Shown: in pieces, positions 46,210 through 56,912 of the stretch
Numbering within the stretch: position 1 is the stretch's first letter
How the letters are laid out: each line of letters begins with the position of its first letter
Assembly: GCA_036821845.1 (NCBI GenBank)
Contig: DAISIT010000006.1
Coordinates: 16,965 to 80,964 of the forward strand
Direction of reading: 5' to 3'
From: JAEUMD01 sp937950105
Lineage (GTDB): Bacteria; Pseudomonadota; Alphaproteobacteria; Rhizobiales; Hyphomicrobiaceae
DNA length: 64,000 nt
Notes under the pieces: model-generated
Told to the model about the DNA's origin: nothing
Seen by the model: only the letters and a program-made list of their open reading frames with translations
The model's database searches: none
Program-made: the position numbers and the translations under genes

Positions 46210-47235
46210 TCATGGCCGCTCGTCGAGGTCGTCCTCCGTCGCCGGCCAGGGCGCGGCTTCGGTGCGGACCGCGGCACGCAAGCGTGCCGAACGGGCGCGC
46301 GGATTGACCTCCAGTTCATCTTTCGAAGACGTTAACGGCCGACGGTTAACAATCCGGAAACTCGGAGCCTGCAATTCGATCGATTGCTCGGGAAGGTAGC
46401 GCGAGCCGCGCGGTTCACGCCCCGTGCGCGCGGTGAAGAACTGCTTGACGATGCGATCCTCGAGGGAATGGAAGGTCACGACGACGAGGCGTCCGCCGGG
46501 TTTCAGTATGCGTTCCGCCGCCAGCAGGGCACGGCGCAGTTCGCCGAGCTCGTCGTTGACGTAGATGCGCAGAGCCTGAAAGGTTTTCGTCGCCGGATGC
46601 GCCTTCTGGTCGTGGCGGCGGCCGCCGAGCGCGCGCGTCACGACCTCGGCGAGATCGAGCGTGCGCGCGAACGGTTCGACGGCGCGGCGGCGCACGAGAG
46701 CCCGCGCGATGGCGCGCGAGCGGTGCTCCTCACCGAGCCTGTAGAGGATGTCGGCGATGTCGGCTTCGTCGAAGCTGTTGACGACGTCGGCGGCGGAGCG
46801 GCCCGCCGCGCTCATGCGCATGTCGAGCGGGCCGTCGTGCTGGAACGAGAAACCGCGCTCGGCCTCGTCGAGTTGCATGGACGAGACGCCGATGTCGAGG
46901 ACCACGCCGTCGGCGGGCGCGAAGCCTTCCTGCTCGGCCACCTCCGCCAGGTCACCGAACGGCGTTTCGACGAGGCGCAGCCGCCCCGACATCTCCGCAA
47001 CGAGAGCCGCACCCGCCGCGATCGCATTCGGATCGCGGTCCAGCGCGAGCACATGGCAGTCGGCGGATTCGAGAATGGCGCGCGTGTAACCACCGGCGCC
47101 GAACGTGGCGTCGATGAAGCGCTCGCCAGCGGTTGGCGCCAACGCCTCCAGCACCTCGGCGAGCAGCACGGGAATGTGCCGTGTCCGCACGTCGCGTTTT
47201 CCCGCCCCCGCAGGATCCTCGCGCCGCGGCGTCAT
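46210..47235 (-). CDS. rsmH: 16S rRNA (cytosine-1402-N4)-methyltransferase
   Basis: A 341-residue SAM methyltransferase modifying C1402 of 16S rRNA. The family opening HIPVLLAEVLEALAP is followed by FIDATFGAGGYTRAILES (SAM motif), VLDIGVSSMQLDEAERGFSF, DGPLDMRMSAAGRSAADVVN, KTFQALRIYVNDELGEL and VVTFHSLEDRIVKQFF. The start at 47235 (MTPRREDPAG) is chosen because the frame upstream overlaps mraZ and is Arg-rich. It is the second gene of the dcw cluster. Confidence 0.96.
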   Translation of the reverse strand: MTPRREDPAGAGKRDVRTRHIPVLLAEVLEALAPTAGERFIDATFGAGGYTRAILESADCHVLALDRDPNAIAAGAALVAEMSGRLRLVETPFGDLAEVAEQEGFAPADGVVLDIGVSSMQLDEAERGFSFQHDGPLDMRMSAAGRSAADVVNSFDEADIADILYRLGEEHRSRAIARALVRRRAVEPFARTLDLAEVVTRALGGRRHDQKAHPATKTFQALRIYVNDELGELRRALLAAERILKPGGRLVVVTFHSLEDRIVKQFFTARTGREPRGSRYLPEQSIELQAPSFRIVNRRPLTSSKDELEVNPRARSARLRAAVRTEAAPWPATEDDLDERP

Positions 47236-47282
47236 TCCCGTGCTCCTTCGGCCCCCGCCGCGTGTTTCGCCGTTCGCAACTT

Positions 47283-47768
47283 CTATTCGCCGCCCCTGGC
47301 ACCGCCGCCCGCGCCGCCGAGCAGTTTCCTCAGGTCCTGGACCTTGCCGCGGGCGCGCTCGCGCCGCTCGGCGAAGCGCCCGGGTTCCCACATCTGAAAC
47401 TTGTCGCCCAGACCGACAAAAGTGACCTGACCGTCGATACCGGCGTGAGCCCTGAGCGCTTCAGGAAGGACGATGCGTCCGTCGGCGTCGATCGAAAGGA
47501 CCTGGACGTCGCCGTAGAGCGCGACAGAGAGTTCGTCGCGCTCGTCCGAATAGTCCTGCAGGCCAGCGAGAAGCCCGTCGATTTTCTGCGCAAGGCGCTC
47601 GCCGCCTGCATCGAGAGCCGGAGCATCGAGCGAGGGGTAGCAGTAGATGCCGGCAGAGCCGCCGGACTTATAGCCGTCGCGCTCGAGCACGGCGCGGAAG
47701 GCTGCGGGAATGGAGACCCGCCCCTTGGCGTCGACCTTGTTGGTGAATGTCGAGACAAAGCGGTCCAT
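47283..47768 (-). CDS. mraZ: Transcriptional regulator MraZ
   Basis: A 161-residue protein with two SpoVT/AbrB-like domains. The first begins FTNKVDAKGRVSIPAAFRAVL, and the second carries LSIDADGRIVLPEALRAHAG-like sequence, each with the DxxGR DNA-binding signature. MraZ forms a ring and controls its own operon by binding TGGG direct repeats. Exactly such repeats lie about 205 bp upstream, over the likely promoter. It is the first gene of the dcw cluster. Confidence 0.96.
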   Translation of the reverse strand: MDRFVSTFTNKVDAKGRVSIPAAFRAVLERDGYKSGGSAGIYCYPSLDAPALDAGGERLAQKIDGLLAGLQDYSDERDELSVALYGDVQVLSIDADGRIVLPEALRAHAGIDGQVTFVGLGDKFQMWEPGRFAERRERARGKVQDLRKLLGGAGGGARGGE

Positions 47769-48223
47769 CCCTTCGTTCGAGCCCCGGCCCCCTACTCACC
47801 ATCTACGCGTGTCGTCGGTCGCGAAGGGCTCGCGCACTGCGTGGGCGCCGCCTCCCGAATTTCCTGTGCCGCGCCCCGGGAGGGAGAAACCGCGGCTGTC
47901 GCTCAGCTCTGGCCCTCTCTCAGAGCCGGCGCCAAGCCGCGGTCCCCATGCGCCCGGTGCGGTCGGGCCATTATGGGATAGCATGGGTTTTTATGGGCAT
48001 CAACGGATTCTTAAGGTTTTGCACATGGCAGCAGCGGGATTTTGCGCCGGGCGCTTCGGCAACCATGCAGTCGGGGAGGGCGCGGGCACCGGACTTGGCC
48101 ACGGGAGAAGGGCCCGGCATTGAAGCGCAGCCGAAGCGGAGACGGCACGCCTGTTAAGGTTTCATCAGCCGCATCCGGATAATTCTGACACTCGGTCCAG
48201 GTCTCGCGTCGGAGTGTTTTCGC
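47769..48223. other. Divergent intergenic region upstream of mraZ
   Basis: This 455-bp region separates mraZ (leftward) from a secreted hydrolase (rightward). It contains the MraZ operator and promoter at 47974-48003, giving mraZ a leader of about 200 bases. A 7-bp stem (CCTCCCG at 47851, CGGGAGG at 47877) in that leader could fold. A possible rightward promoter (TTAAGG 48154-48159, GATAAT 48178-48183, 18 bases apart) precedes the hydrolase gene. No coding frame is convincing. Confidence 0.5.
47974..48003 (-). promoter_or_regulatory. MraZ operator (three TGGG repeats) overlapping the dcw promoter
   Basis: On the plus strand TGGG occurs at 47974, 47984 and 47994, an exact 10-bp period, the recognised MraZ-box layout. 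On the minus strand TTGATG (48003-47998) and TATCCC (47980-47975) are 17 bases apart and could be the -35 and -10 of the mraZ promoter. The repeats therefore lie across the promoter, which fits direct repression by MraZ. The repeats are certain; the promoter assignment is inferred. Confidence 0.75.
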
Positions 48224-49204
48224 GTGCCGAAGCAGTCGTTTCTCCAAGCATGCGACTCAGCCGTGCGGGCCCTGTACGGCGCCGCCCGGGCTATCGCCTT
48301 CGCCCTCCTTTCGCTTTCGCTTTGCCCGACCACGGCTTTGGCCGGGCGCGCCCCGGCGACCTCGCCCGTCAGCTACCGCGCACCCGTGGCACCACCCGGC
48401 GCACCGGAAATCGAGCTGCACGTCGAGGAGCGGGGGCAGGGTTCACCGCTGCTTTTGCTGCACGGACTCGGCGCGTCGAGCTATTCGTGGCGGCACGTCG
48501 CCCCGGAACTGGCGCGCTGGCACCGCGTGATCGCCCTCGATCTCAGGGGCTTCGGCCGCTCCGACAAGCCGTTCGACCAGCGCTATTCAGCCGCCGATCA
48601 GGCGGCCCACGTCGTCGCGTTCATCCGCCGGCGCGGACTCAGGCGACTGACCATTGCCGGACATTCCTACGGCGGGGCGGTCGCGCTGCTCGTGACGCTG
48701 GAGCTGAACCGGACCTCGCCGGGCTTGATCGATCGCCTCGTGCTGCTCGATGCCCCCGCCTATCCGCAGCAGGCGACGCCATTCGTCGAGTTCCTGAAGC
48801 AGCCGGTGCTGCCCTATGCGCTGCTGTCGCTCATTCCACCCGAGTTGCCGACGGCGGCGGCGCTTTCCACCGAGCGCAACGACGGCAACGTCGATATCGG
48901 TGACGTGCGGGCCTATGCGGCGCCCTATTATGAGGCGGCGGCACGCCACGCGTTGATCAGCACGGCCCGACAGCTCAGACCCGCCAACTGGCGGGCGATC
49001 ATCGCCCGCTATGCGAGCATCCGCCAGCCGGCACTGATCGTCTGGTGCGACCACGATCACGTCGTACCGATCGCAACCGGACAACGACTGGCGAAGACGT
49101 TACCGAATGCCCGCCTGCATGTGATCGCGGGCTGCGAGCACTCGCCCCAGGACGAACGCCCGGCCGAATTGCTGCGCCTGATTGGCGGTTTCATGGGCCG
49201 CTGA
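48224..49204 (+). CDS. Exported alpha/beta hydrolase
   Basis: A 326-residue hydrolase with a probable signal sequence (ARAIAFALLSLSLCPTTALAG, cleavage near residue 41). The core has LLLLHGLGASSYSW (oxyanion region), IALDLRGFGRSDKP, the nucleophile elbow IAGHSYGGAVALL and a terminal histidine in IAGCEHSPQDERP, with an Asp in WCDHDHVVP, so the triad is complete. The start is GTG. The substrate is unknown; such exported hydrolases may act on esters or epoxides. It is divergent from mraZ and converges on the small ORF at 49210 with only 5 bp between. Confidence 0.85.
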   Translation: MPKQSFLQACDSAVRALYGAARAIAFALLSLSLCPTTALAGRAPATSPVSYRAPVAPPGAPEIELHVEERGQGSPLLLLHGLGASSYSWRHVAPELARWHRVIALDLRGFGRSDKPFDQRYSAADQAAHVVAFIRRRGLRRLTIAGHSYGGAVALLVTLELNRTSPGLIDRLVLLDAPAYPQQATPFVEFLKQPVLPYALLSLIPPELPTAAALSTERNDGNVDIGDVRAYAAPYYEAAARHALISTARQLRPANWRAIIARYASIRQPALIVWCDHDHVVPIATGQRLAKTLPNARLHVIAGCEHSPQDERPAELLRLIGGFMGR

Positions 49205-49209
49205 GCCCC

Positions 49210-49401
49210 TCAGACCTGCGAGAAGCCGAGTTCGACTCGGGACGGCGGCAGTTCCACGGCATAGCGGAACGCCCCACTCTGCTCGACTTTCGAACTCCAG
49301 CCGGCGAGACCGCCCGGCCCAGCCGTCAGCCAGCAATTGCCCGCCCCGAGAGCCTGGGTCGCGGCATTCGGCATGAAATGGAAGCGCAGCGCGATCCGCA
49401 C
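49210..49401 (-). CDS. Coding-like 63-codon ORF in frame behind the DUF2059 gene
   Basis: A GTG-started frame of 63 codons with G or C in most third positions and a protein-like composition (RIALRFHFMPNAATQALG, then WSSKVEQSGAFRYAVELPPS). It lies in the same frame as the upstream DUF2059 gene, whose TGA ends four codons before the GTG, and its own stop sits 5 bp from the convergent hydrolase stop. It may be the remnant C-terminus of a lost gene, a readthrough extension, or a short real gene. The LRFHF pattern faintly recalls the ends of heparinase-like lyases, which I cannot support. Confidence 0.4.
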   Translation of the reverse strand: MRIALRFHFMPNAATQALGAGNCWLTAGPGGLAGWSSKVEQSGAFRYAVELPPSRVELGFSQV

Positions 49402-49413
49402 GGGCGCAGACGG

Positions 49414-50280
49414 TCAGATCGGCGTGTGGCCGAGGGCACGGGCCAGCGCGCCGCCGAAGGCGAGGCCGCCTTCGCTCAGCACCGCATCGAGGCCGGTCAT
49501 GGCGGCGTCGTTGTAGCGCTTGCCGGCCGGCGAACGCAGGAACTTCTCATACGCCTTGATGTCGGCGACGCTGGCCTTGCGGTAGGTGTAGGCCATCGCC
49601 AGAGCCGTCACCGCCTCGAGTTCCTGAGCCGCAGACAGGCGATGTGCCTCCACCTGCTGCTCGATGACGTCGAGCGGCATGGCGAGCTTCGAGGCGTTCG
49701 ACGCCGACATGCCGATCATGACCGCGCGCATCATGTTGAGGGCGATGCCGGTCGAGACTTCCTTGAGTCGGATCGCACCGGCGAGCGAGTCGAGTGCGGC
49801 GATGCGCTTGGGCTGCGCCATCAGTCCGGTCATCAGCTTGTGCGCGCCTCCGGCCATCTCCTGCTGCGCGGCGGCGCTGCTGGCGGCAACCTCGCGCTCG
49901 ACCATGGCCTTGCCGAGCTTGCCCTTGTAGAAATCCTCGATCTTGAACAGCTCGGCCGGGCTCAGCTTGCCGTCGATACGGCGCGCCAGCGACTCCTTGA
50001 GCTTTCCCGGAGCGAAGGCTTCGTTGGCCGCCTGCTCCCAGGCCATCCGGAACTGCTCCTTGTCGCCGACATCCTCACCCGTATCGACGATCCGCTGGCC
50101 CTCGGCGGCGAGGCTGGTCGCCACCTCGTCGAGCGCGCGATCGAGCCCCGTCAGCGCGACGAGTTCAGCTGCCGACAGAGGCTCACGCGCAAAGGCCGGG
50201 GAAGCGGAAAGGGCGAAGGTGGCGAGGAAGGCGAGCATCGCAGCGAGCGCTGCGCGCCGGGGGAAGCAGGGCATCGACAT
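49414..50280 (-). CDS. Exported DUF2059 domain protein
   Basis: A 288-residue protein with a signal peptide (AALAAMLAFLATFALSASPAFA) and a mature, mostly helical part. Two related helical repeats, LARRIDGKLSPAELFKIEDFYKGKLGKA and KAYEKFLRSPAGKRYNDA, are the DUF2059 signature, which usually occurs in proteins of unknown periplasmic role. The ATG at 50280 is preceded by AAGGAG. RNase P RNA lies upstream on the same strand, 360 bp away. Confidence 0.8.
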   Translation of the reverse strand: MSMPCFPRRAALAAMLAFLATFALSASPAFAREPLSAAELVALTGLDRALDEVATSLAAEGQRIVDTGEDVGDKEQFRMAWEQAANEAFAPGKLKESLARRIDGKLSPAELFKIEDFYKGKLGKAMVEREVAASSAAAQQEMAGGAHKLMTGLMAQPKRIAALDSLAGAIRLKEVSTGIALNMMRAVMIGMSASNASKLAMPLDVIEQQVEAHRLSAAQELEAVTALAMAYTYRKASVADIKAYEKFLRSPAGKRYNDAAMTGLDAVLSEGGLAFGGALARALGHTPI

Positions 50281-50640
50281 GACGAAGGCTCCTTGGCCCG
50301 AAGCTATGGGCCTGTAATGCGATGCGAAGGCTCCGAACCGTCGCACTCATGGCAATGCACGAGCGTGGCGACCAGTGCTGTAACCTGCGTGACTCGGCGC
50401 AAGCAGTGCGAACGCTTGAGTCGAATGTAGGGGCGGCTCCGGCGCCGCGTAAGCGGCAATTGCGCTGTATCAGCAGAAATCGCTGGATGCGGCTGACGGT
50501 CGCCCCGCGGCGCACGCCTTGCGGCGCTTGTGCTCGCGGCCGGTGTGTCCGCTCGGCCGCGCCCCGGCGATACGGCGCATGTGGCGCCACGGGCCGACAG
50601 GAGTATTCGAAAGCGCGTTTCGCGCGCCCTGGAGAAGCAG
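50281..50640. other. Intergenic region between rnpB and the DUF2059 gene
   Basis: A 360-bp stretch. Just after the RNase P RNA 3' end, on the minus strand, GCGCG-AAA-CGCGC followed by UUU (about 50608-50630) could be its terminator. The remainder shows no convincing coding frame on either strand. Confidence 0.45.
50608..50630 (-). terminator. Possible terminator of RNase P RNA
   Basis: On the minus strand GCGCG, loop AAA, CGCGC and a short UUU follow the end of the RNA by 10-20 bases. The stem is only 5-6 bp and the U-run short, so it is a weak candidate. Confidence 0.4.
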
Positions 50641-51069
<429 letters not shown>

Positions 51070-51074
51070 GGCTA

Positions 51075-51103
51075 CATAAAGGTGAGCCGTCCCGCGCGGT
51101 CAA
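51075..51103 (-). promoter_or_regulatory. Promoter of rnpB
   Basis: On the minus strand TTGACC (51103-51098) and TTTATG (51080-51075) are 17 bases apart, and the expected transcription start falls at the first base of helix P1. Confidence 0.6.
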
Positions 51104-51117
51104 GCAGGCGCGCTCCT

Positions 51118-53043
<1,926 letters not shown>

Positions 53044-53151
53044 TCGTATCCGTGCGTTTGTATTCGTCCGCTATCTCGAGTGGCCTGCGATGTATGGTGG
53101 AGCGACCGGCGAGCGGTTAGTCTCTTTGCCACCACCCGTACAGGAAACCTC

Positions 53152-53502
53152 ATGATACAGAAGCGCATTCTCGTCGTCGATGACGAGCCGCTGATCGCCA
53201 TGCTGCTGTGTGATTGGCTGGAGGAACTGGGCCACACCGTGATCGGCCCTGCACACTCGGTCAAGGATGCGCTCGCCCTCCTCGAGAGCGAGCCGGTCGA
53301 CGGCGCCATCCTCGACGTCACGCTCGGCCAGGAGAACTCATTCGACATCGCCGAAGCACTGCAGAAGCTGTCGGTGCCGACGGTGTTCGCCACCGGACAC
53401 GGCCCCGACAGCCTCGAAGAGCGCTTCCGTGCGGCGCCGATGCTGCCGAAGCCGTTCGACTTCGCGGCGGTGGAGCAGGCGCTGACGAGCTTCGGCGGGT
53501 AA
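53152..53502 (+). CDS. Single-domain response regulator
   Basis: A 116-residue CheY-like receiver without output domain. The acidic pair is in ILVVDDEPLIAMLL (Asp10, Asp11), the phosphoacceptor is Asp55 in GAILDVTLGQ, and the switch residues are in VFATGHG and LPKPFDF. AGGAAAC precedes the ATG, and the frame upstream is antisense to the kinase. It probably exchanges phosphate with the divergent hybrid kinase and acts by protein contact. Confidence 0.9.
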   Translation: MIQKRILVVDDEPLIAMLLCDWLEELGHTVIGPAHSVKDALALLESEPVDGAILDVTLGQENSFDIAEALQKLSVPTVFATGHGPDSLEERFRAAPMLPKPFDFAAVEQALTSFGG

Positions 53503-53622
53503 GGCGAGCGCCGAGGACCGCGGGCGACGCAAGCCGAAAGGCAGTTGAAGGCCGGAGCCGGAGACGTTAACGGACAGCATAGCTTGAGCCCTGCCGCCGT
53601 CTGAGCCACCGCCGGAGATCGC

Positions 53623-55101
53623 ATGAGCCCGCCGCCGACCGATATCGCCGAGCGAGGCTCGTCCGCGCGCACCATTTTGTTCACGGCTCTGGTGACGATC
53701 GCGTTCGGCGCCGTCTGGCTGTCGGCGGGCAGCGTCTACCTTCCGCACGTCGACGACTTCTACATCATTGCGTGGGCCAAGGCGGTAGCCGACGGCGATA
53801 CGATGCCAGTGCATGCGCTGAGCCGCTTCTACCCGCAGCCGGAATACTTTCACATCGCACCACGGCTGCACATCTACGCGCTGTCCGCGTGGATCGACGG
53901 CTTCGGCTGGAACCTCGACAGCCTGCTCGCCTTCCGTGCCACGATGTTCGTTCTGACCTCGGGGATCGTCGCGGCTGCCGCCTTGCGGCTGCGCCGGCCG
54001 CTGGTCGCCGTGCTGTTCCCCATCGCGCTGCTCGTCACCATGCTGCATTCCGGCCAGCGCCCCGACAGCACGGCGTTGTTGCTGGTCATATTCGCGCTCG
54101 CGGTGCTCTGGACCGACGCGGCGAACGGCCACTCTCACGGTGTGGTGCTGCGCACGCTCGCCAAGACCGCGGCGGTGCTCGCCCCTCTTGCATGGCCGAG
54201 TGCGCTGGCCTACGGCGCCGCCATGCTGATCGTCAGCGATTTGCGCGACGTGCGGCGCAAGCCGCTGACGCAGCTCGTGCTGGAGGACGCGATCGCGCTC
54301 GCCGCAGGCGTCGTCGTGCTGGGTCTGATGGTCGGCTTCGACTACCTGCACTTCGTCCGCGCCTACCTGCGCTTCACCGCCGAGCACGACGACATTCTGA
54401 GCCTCAACCGCATGCGGCTCGGCACCGGCATTGCTTTCCTCGCCGCCGCCGCCCTGGTTCGCCGCCGCGCACCGGACGCCGCGTTTCTCGCCAGCGCCGT
54501 CGGCGTCGGGGCACTGATCGGACTGGCCCTGCACACCAAGTTCGCTATATCGACGCCGCTCAACGTGCTCGCCGTTCTGGCCATCGTCGACGGTGCCACG
54601 CAAACACCGCGGGGACGCCGGCTGGCGTGGGGCGGTGCGGCGGCGGCTTTCGCCGTCATGCTGACGAACCAGGTCATCTTCGCCGTGGCCGCGCGCCCGA
54701 GCCCCGAGGCGGCGGCCGCCGTACGCGCGTTCGCCGAGCAGGCGCGGCGCGAGGGGCGCGTGCTACTCGCCGACGAGATCGGCGCCACCTACGGCCTCGG
54801 CCTCGACATCGCCGGGGTCTATTCGTGGTCGTTCAGCGAGCACCATCCGAAATCGCGCCCCCCGTCGATCGAAACAATCCGCGAGGGCGAAAGCTGGATC
54901 ATCTCGGCCTACACGGTGCACGGCTGGCTCAAGTCGACCGGTGTCGCCGGCTTTCCCGCCCGGCGCGCCGACGTCGACCGCTTCCTCCCGGGCACGCCGT
55001 GCCTGTCGGGTCGCAACTCGTGCCGGCTGCCGGCTCTGCGGTGGGCGTACTACCTCGTCGAACGGCGCAATGGCGCGGTGAGCGTGAAAAGCGTGCCATA
55101 A
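53623..55101 (+). CDS. Polytopic membrane protein resembling GT-C glycosyltransferases (GT39-like)
   Basis: A 492-residue protein with ten or more membrane helices and a soluble C-terminal domain of about 130 residues. The first loop contains an acidic pair in LPHVDDFYIIAWAKAVADGD (Asp44, Asp45), as in the lipid-linked sugar transferases of the GT-C fold. The C-terminus holds a conserved-looking WAYYLVERRNG. GGAG lies 8 bases before the ATG. No other glycan genes are nearby, so the acceptor is unknown; a transport function cannot be excluded. Confidence 0.6.
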   Translation: MSPPPTDIAERGSSARTILFTALVTIAFGAVWLSAGSVYLPHVDDFYIIAWAKAVADGDTMPVHALSRFYPQPEYFHIAPRLHIYALSAWIDGFGWNLDSLLAFRATMFVLTSGIVAAAALRLRRPLVAVLFPIALLVTMLHSGQRPDSTALLLVIFALAVLWTDAANGHSHGVVLRTLAKTAAVLAPLAWPSALAYGAAMLIVSDLRDVRRKPLTQLVLEDAIALAAGVVVLGLMVGFDYLHFVRAYLRFTAEHDDILSLNRMRLGTGIAFLAAAALVRRRAPDAAFLASAVGVGALIGLALHTKFAISTPLNVLAVLAIVDGATQTPRGRRLAWGGAAAAFAVMLTNQVIFAVAARPSPEAAAAVRAFAEQARREGRVLLADEIGATYGLGLDIAGVYSWSFSEHHPKSRPPSIETIREGESWIISAYTVHGWLKSTGVAGFPARRADVDRFLPGTPCLSGRNSCRLPALRWAYYLVERRNGAVSVKSVP

Positions 55102-55117
55102 GCGGGGGCGCGCGATC

Positions 55118-55897
55118 TCAGACGCGTGCGCCGGCCGTGCTCGCCAGCAAGCGGCGGGCCGTCAGGAGCGTGGACGCATCGAGGCGGCTGTCGACCCGGG
55201 CCGGCCGCCAGTGCAGCTGAAACGCGCGCAGCACGAACGCCGTAGCGGTATCGAGGAAACCCGTCACATCGATGCCGTAACCGTAGCCGCGCAGCAGGTG
55301 CTGCACCTCGGCGACGCGCTCCGATCGTGCTCCGGCCGCGAGCGGCGGCGCATCCTCCTCGGTGGCGAGCGGTGCCGGTTCGAGCCAGCGGCCGACACCC
55401 GCCGCCGCCAGCCGCTGCCAGTCGAAGCGCTCGCCGGGATCGATCTTGCGATCCGGTGCCACATCGGAATGCGCCAGCACGCGCGCTGGCGCGATGCCAT
55501 GGCGCGCCACGATGTCCGCCGACAGCCGCACCACCGCCGCCATCTGCGCCTCGGGGAACTCGGGATAGCCGCACGCATGCCCGGCATTGTGGATCTCGAT
55601 GCCGATGGAGCACGAGTTGATGTCGCTCTCGCCGGCCCAGTGCGAGCGCCCTGCATGCCAGGCGCGCAGGCTCTCGGCGACCATTTGCGTGATCGTGCCG
55701 TCCTCGGCGACGACGTAATGGCACGACACCTTGCTTTCGGGCCGCGACAGCCAGTCGATCGCCTTCTCGCAGCAGGTCATGCCCGTATAGTGCAGCAGCA
55801 GCATATCCGGCCGGCGTTCGCCCGCGCGCGGCTCCACGTTCGGCGACGGATGCAGCCGCTGCACGAGATCGCTGTCGGGAGAAAAGCCGATCGTCAC
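55118..55897 (-). CDS. N-acetylmuramoyl-L-alanine amidase, AmpD/AmiD type
   Basis: A 259-residue amidase. The Amidase_2 domain has the zinc ligands His36 (LLLHYTGMT), His143 (VLAHSDVAPDRKIDPG) and Asp149, with the family pattern HYVVAEDGTI and SIGIEIHN between. The C-terminal part (about 185-259) is a peptidoglycan-binding domain (EVQHLLRGYGYGIDVTG). No signal peptide is visible, so it may be the cytoplasmic muropeptide-recycling AmpD form. The start GTG overlaps the stop of the TerB/J-like gene by four bases, so the two are translationally coupled. Confidence 0.9.
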   Translation of the reverse strand: MTIGFSPDSDLVQRLHPSPNVEPRAGERRPDMLLLHYTGMTCCEKAIDWLSRPESKVSCHYVVAEDGTITQMVAESLRAWHAGRSHWAGESDINSCSIGIEIHNAGHACGYPEFPEAQMAAVVRLSADIVARHGIAPARVLAHSDVAPDRKIDPGERFDWQRLAAAGVGRWLEPAPLATEEDAPPLAAGARSERVAEVQHLLRGYGYGIDVTGFLDTATAFVLRAFQLHWRPARVDSRLDASTLLTARRLLASTAGARV

Positions 55898-56655
55898 GCC
55901 CGTCTGCCTGCCGCGCCGTTGCCGGACGCGGCCTCCATGTCGCGCATCCGGTCGCGGCGCTCTCGGATCGCGTCATAGGCGGCGTTGATGGCCGCCAGCT
56001 TGCGGTCGGCGAACACCTGGAACTCGCGCGGCACACCATGGGCCGCCAGCCGGTCCGAGTGGTTTTCCATGACGAGCTTGCGGTATCGCACCTTGAGGTC
56101 GGCGTCGGAGATCGTCGGCCGGACGCCAAGCACGGTGAATGGATCATCCGGATCGACAACGAACATATGGCGGATGTCGAGGTAGGTGGCGTCGCTGATG
56201 GCGAGGATGCGCGCGACGCGCGTCAGGAACCGCTCTTCCGCCTCGTGCAGCACGCCATCGGCGGAAGCCACGTGGAAGAGGCACTCGAACACGTCGCGGA
56301 GCAACTCCGGCTCCTTTTCGAGCAGGCGGGCGATCTGCTCCGCGTAGGCCTCGTAGCCGGCGACATCGCGCTTGGCGAGGTCGAATACGCGCCGCACCGC
56401 GTCGCGCTGATCGGCCGGGACCTCGAACCAGCGCTCGAAGGCGTCGGACTCGATGGTGACGGCGACACCGTCCGCCTTGGCCATTTTCGCCGCCAGCGCC
56501 ACCAGCGCCATGGTGAACGCCGAACGCTGGCTCCCGGGCGTGCAAGCGCCCCCCTCGATGCCGAGTGCGCCGGCGATGCCCGCCAGGGTGCTGCGCACCC
56601 CGGTCACGGCACCTTTGCGAGCGCCGAACCGCGATTTCAACCAGGTCCAGACCAT
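55894..56655 (-). CDS. DjlA-like protein: TerB domain plus degenerate J domain
   Basis: A 253-residue protein. Residues 44-160 form a TerB-type helical domain with two acidic pairs (AAKMAKADGV and LFHVASADGVLHEAEERFL). Residues 172-237 form a J domain (FTVLGVRPTISDADLKVRYR), as in Rhizobiales DjlA-like proteins. The invariant HPD tripeptide is here His199-Ser200-Asp201 (VMENHSDRLAA), so stimulation of Hsp70 may be impaired. The gene is coupled to the downstream amidase. A signal or membrane segment is not obvious, unlike E. coli DjlA. Confidence 0.85.
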   Translation of the reverse strand: MVWTWLKSRFGARKGAVTGVRSTLAGIAGALGIEGGACTPGSQRSAFTMALVALAAKMAKADGVAVTIESDAFERWFEVPADQRDAVRRVFDLAKRDVAGYEAYAEQIARLLEKEPELLRDVFECLFHVASADGVLHEAEERFLTRVARILAISDATYLDIRHMFVVDPDDPFTVLGVRPTISDADLKVRYRKLVMENHSDRLAAHGVPREFQVFADRKLAAINAAYDAIRERRDRMRDMEAASGNGAAGRRA

Positions 56656-56795
56656 GCTCTCAGCTTACCGGCAATAACCGCGCCCGGGAAGCAAAGCACC
56701 GTGCGCGACTTTTTCCACAGGACGTACAAATCGTGATGGTTGTTGCGTCAACATTGAATTGACCGACTTAAGTTGTAGACCCACACTCCCTAACG

Positions 56796-56831
56796 TGGAG
56801 CAGAGCATTTTCCAGCGGCGAACCGGGAAAC
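56796..56831 (+). repeat. Degenerate AGAGCATTTTCC-type repeat
   Basis: The string AGAGCATTTTCCAGCGGCGA followed by ACCGGGAAACG resembles a palindromic intergenic repeat common in Rhizobiales (AGAGCATTTTC...AACCGGTTC...). Only part of it is recognisable here. I rely on memory of the family, not on a search. Confidence 0.35.
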
Positions 56832-56912
56832 GCCCTGATCCACCCGACATAGAGCGACTTAGAGCGCCGGCTCGTCCCCCAGCGAGCCAGTGTTGCGGAG
56901 GAGGGACGTACG

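Noticed and set aside
46331..46350. Paired GTTAAC sites resembling a CtrA box
   Set aside because: The TTAA units are 10 bases apart where CtrA sites need 7, and they lie in the rsmH coding sequence.
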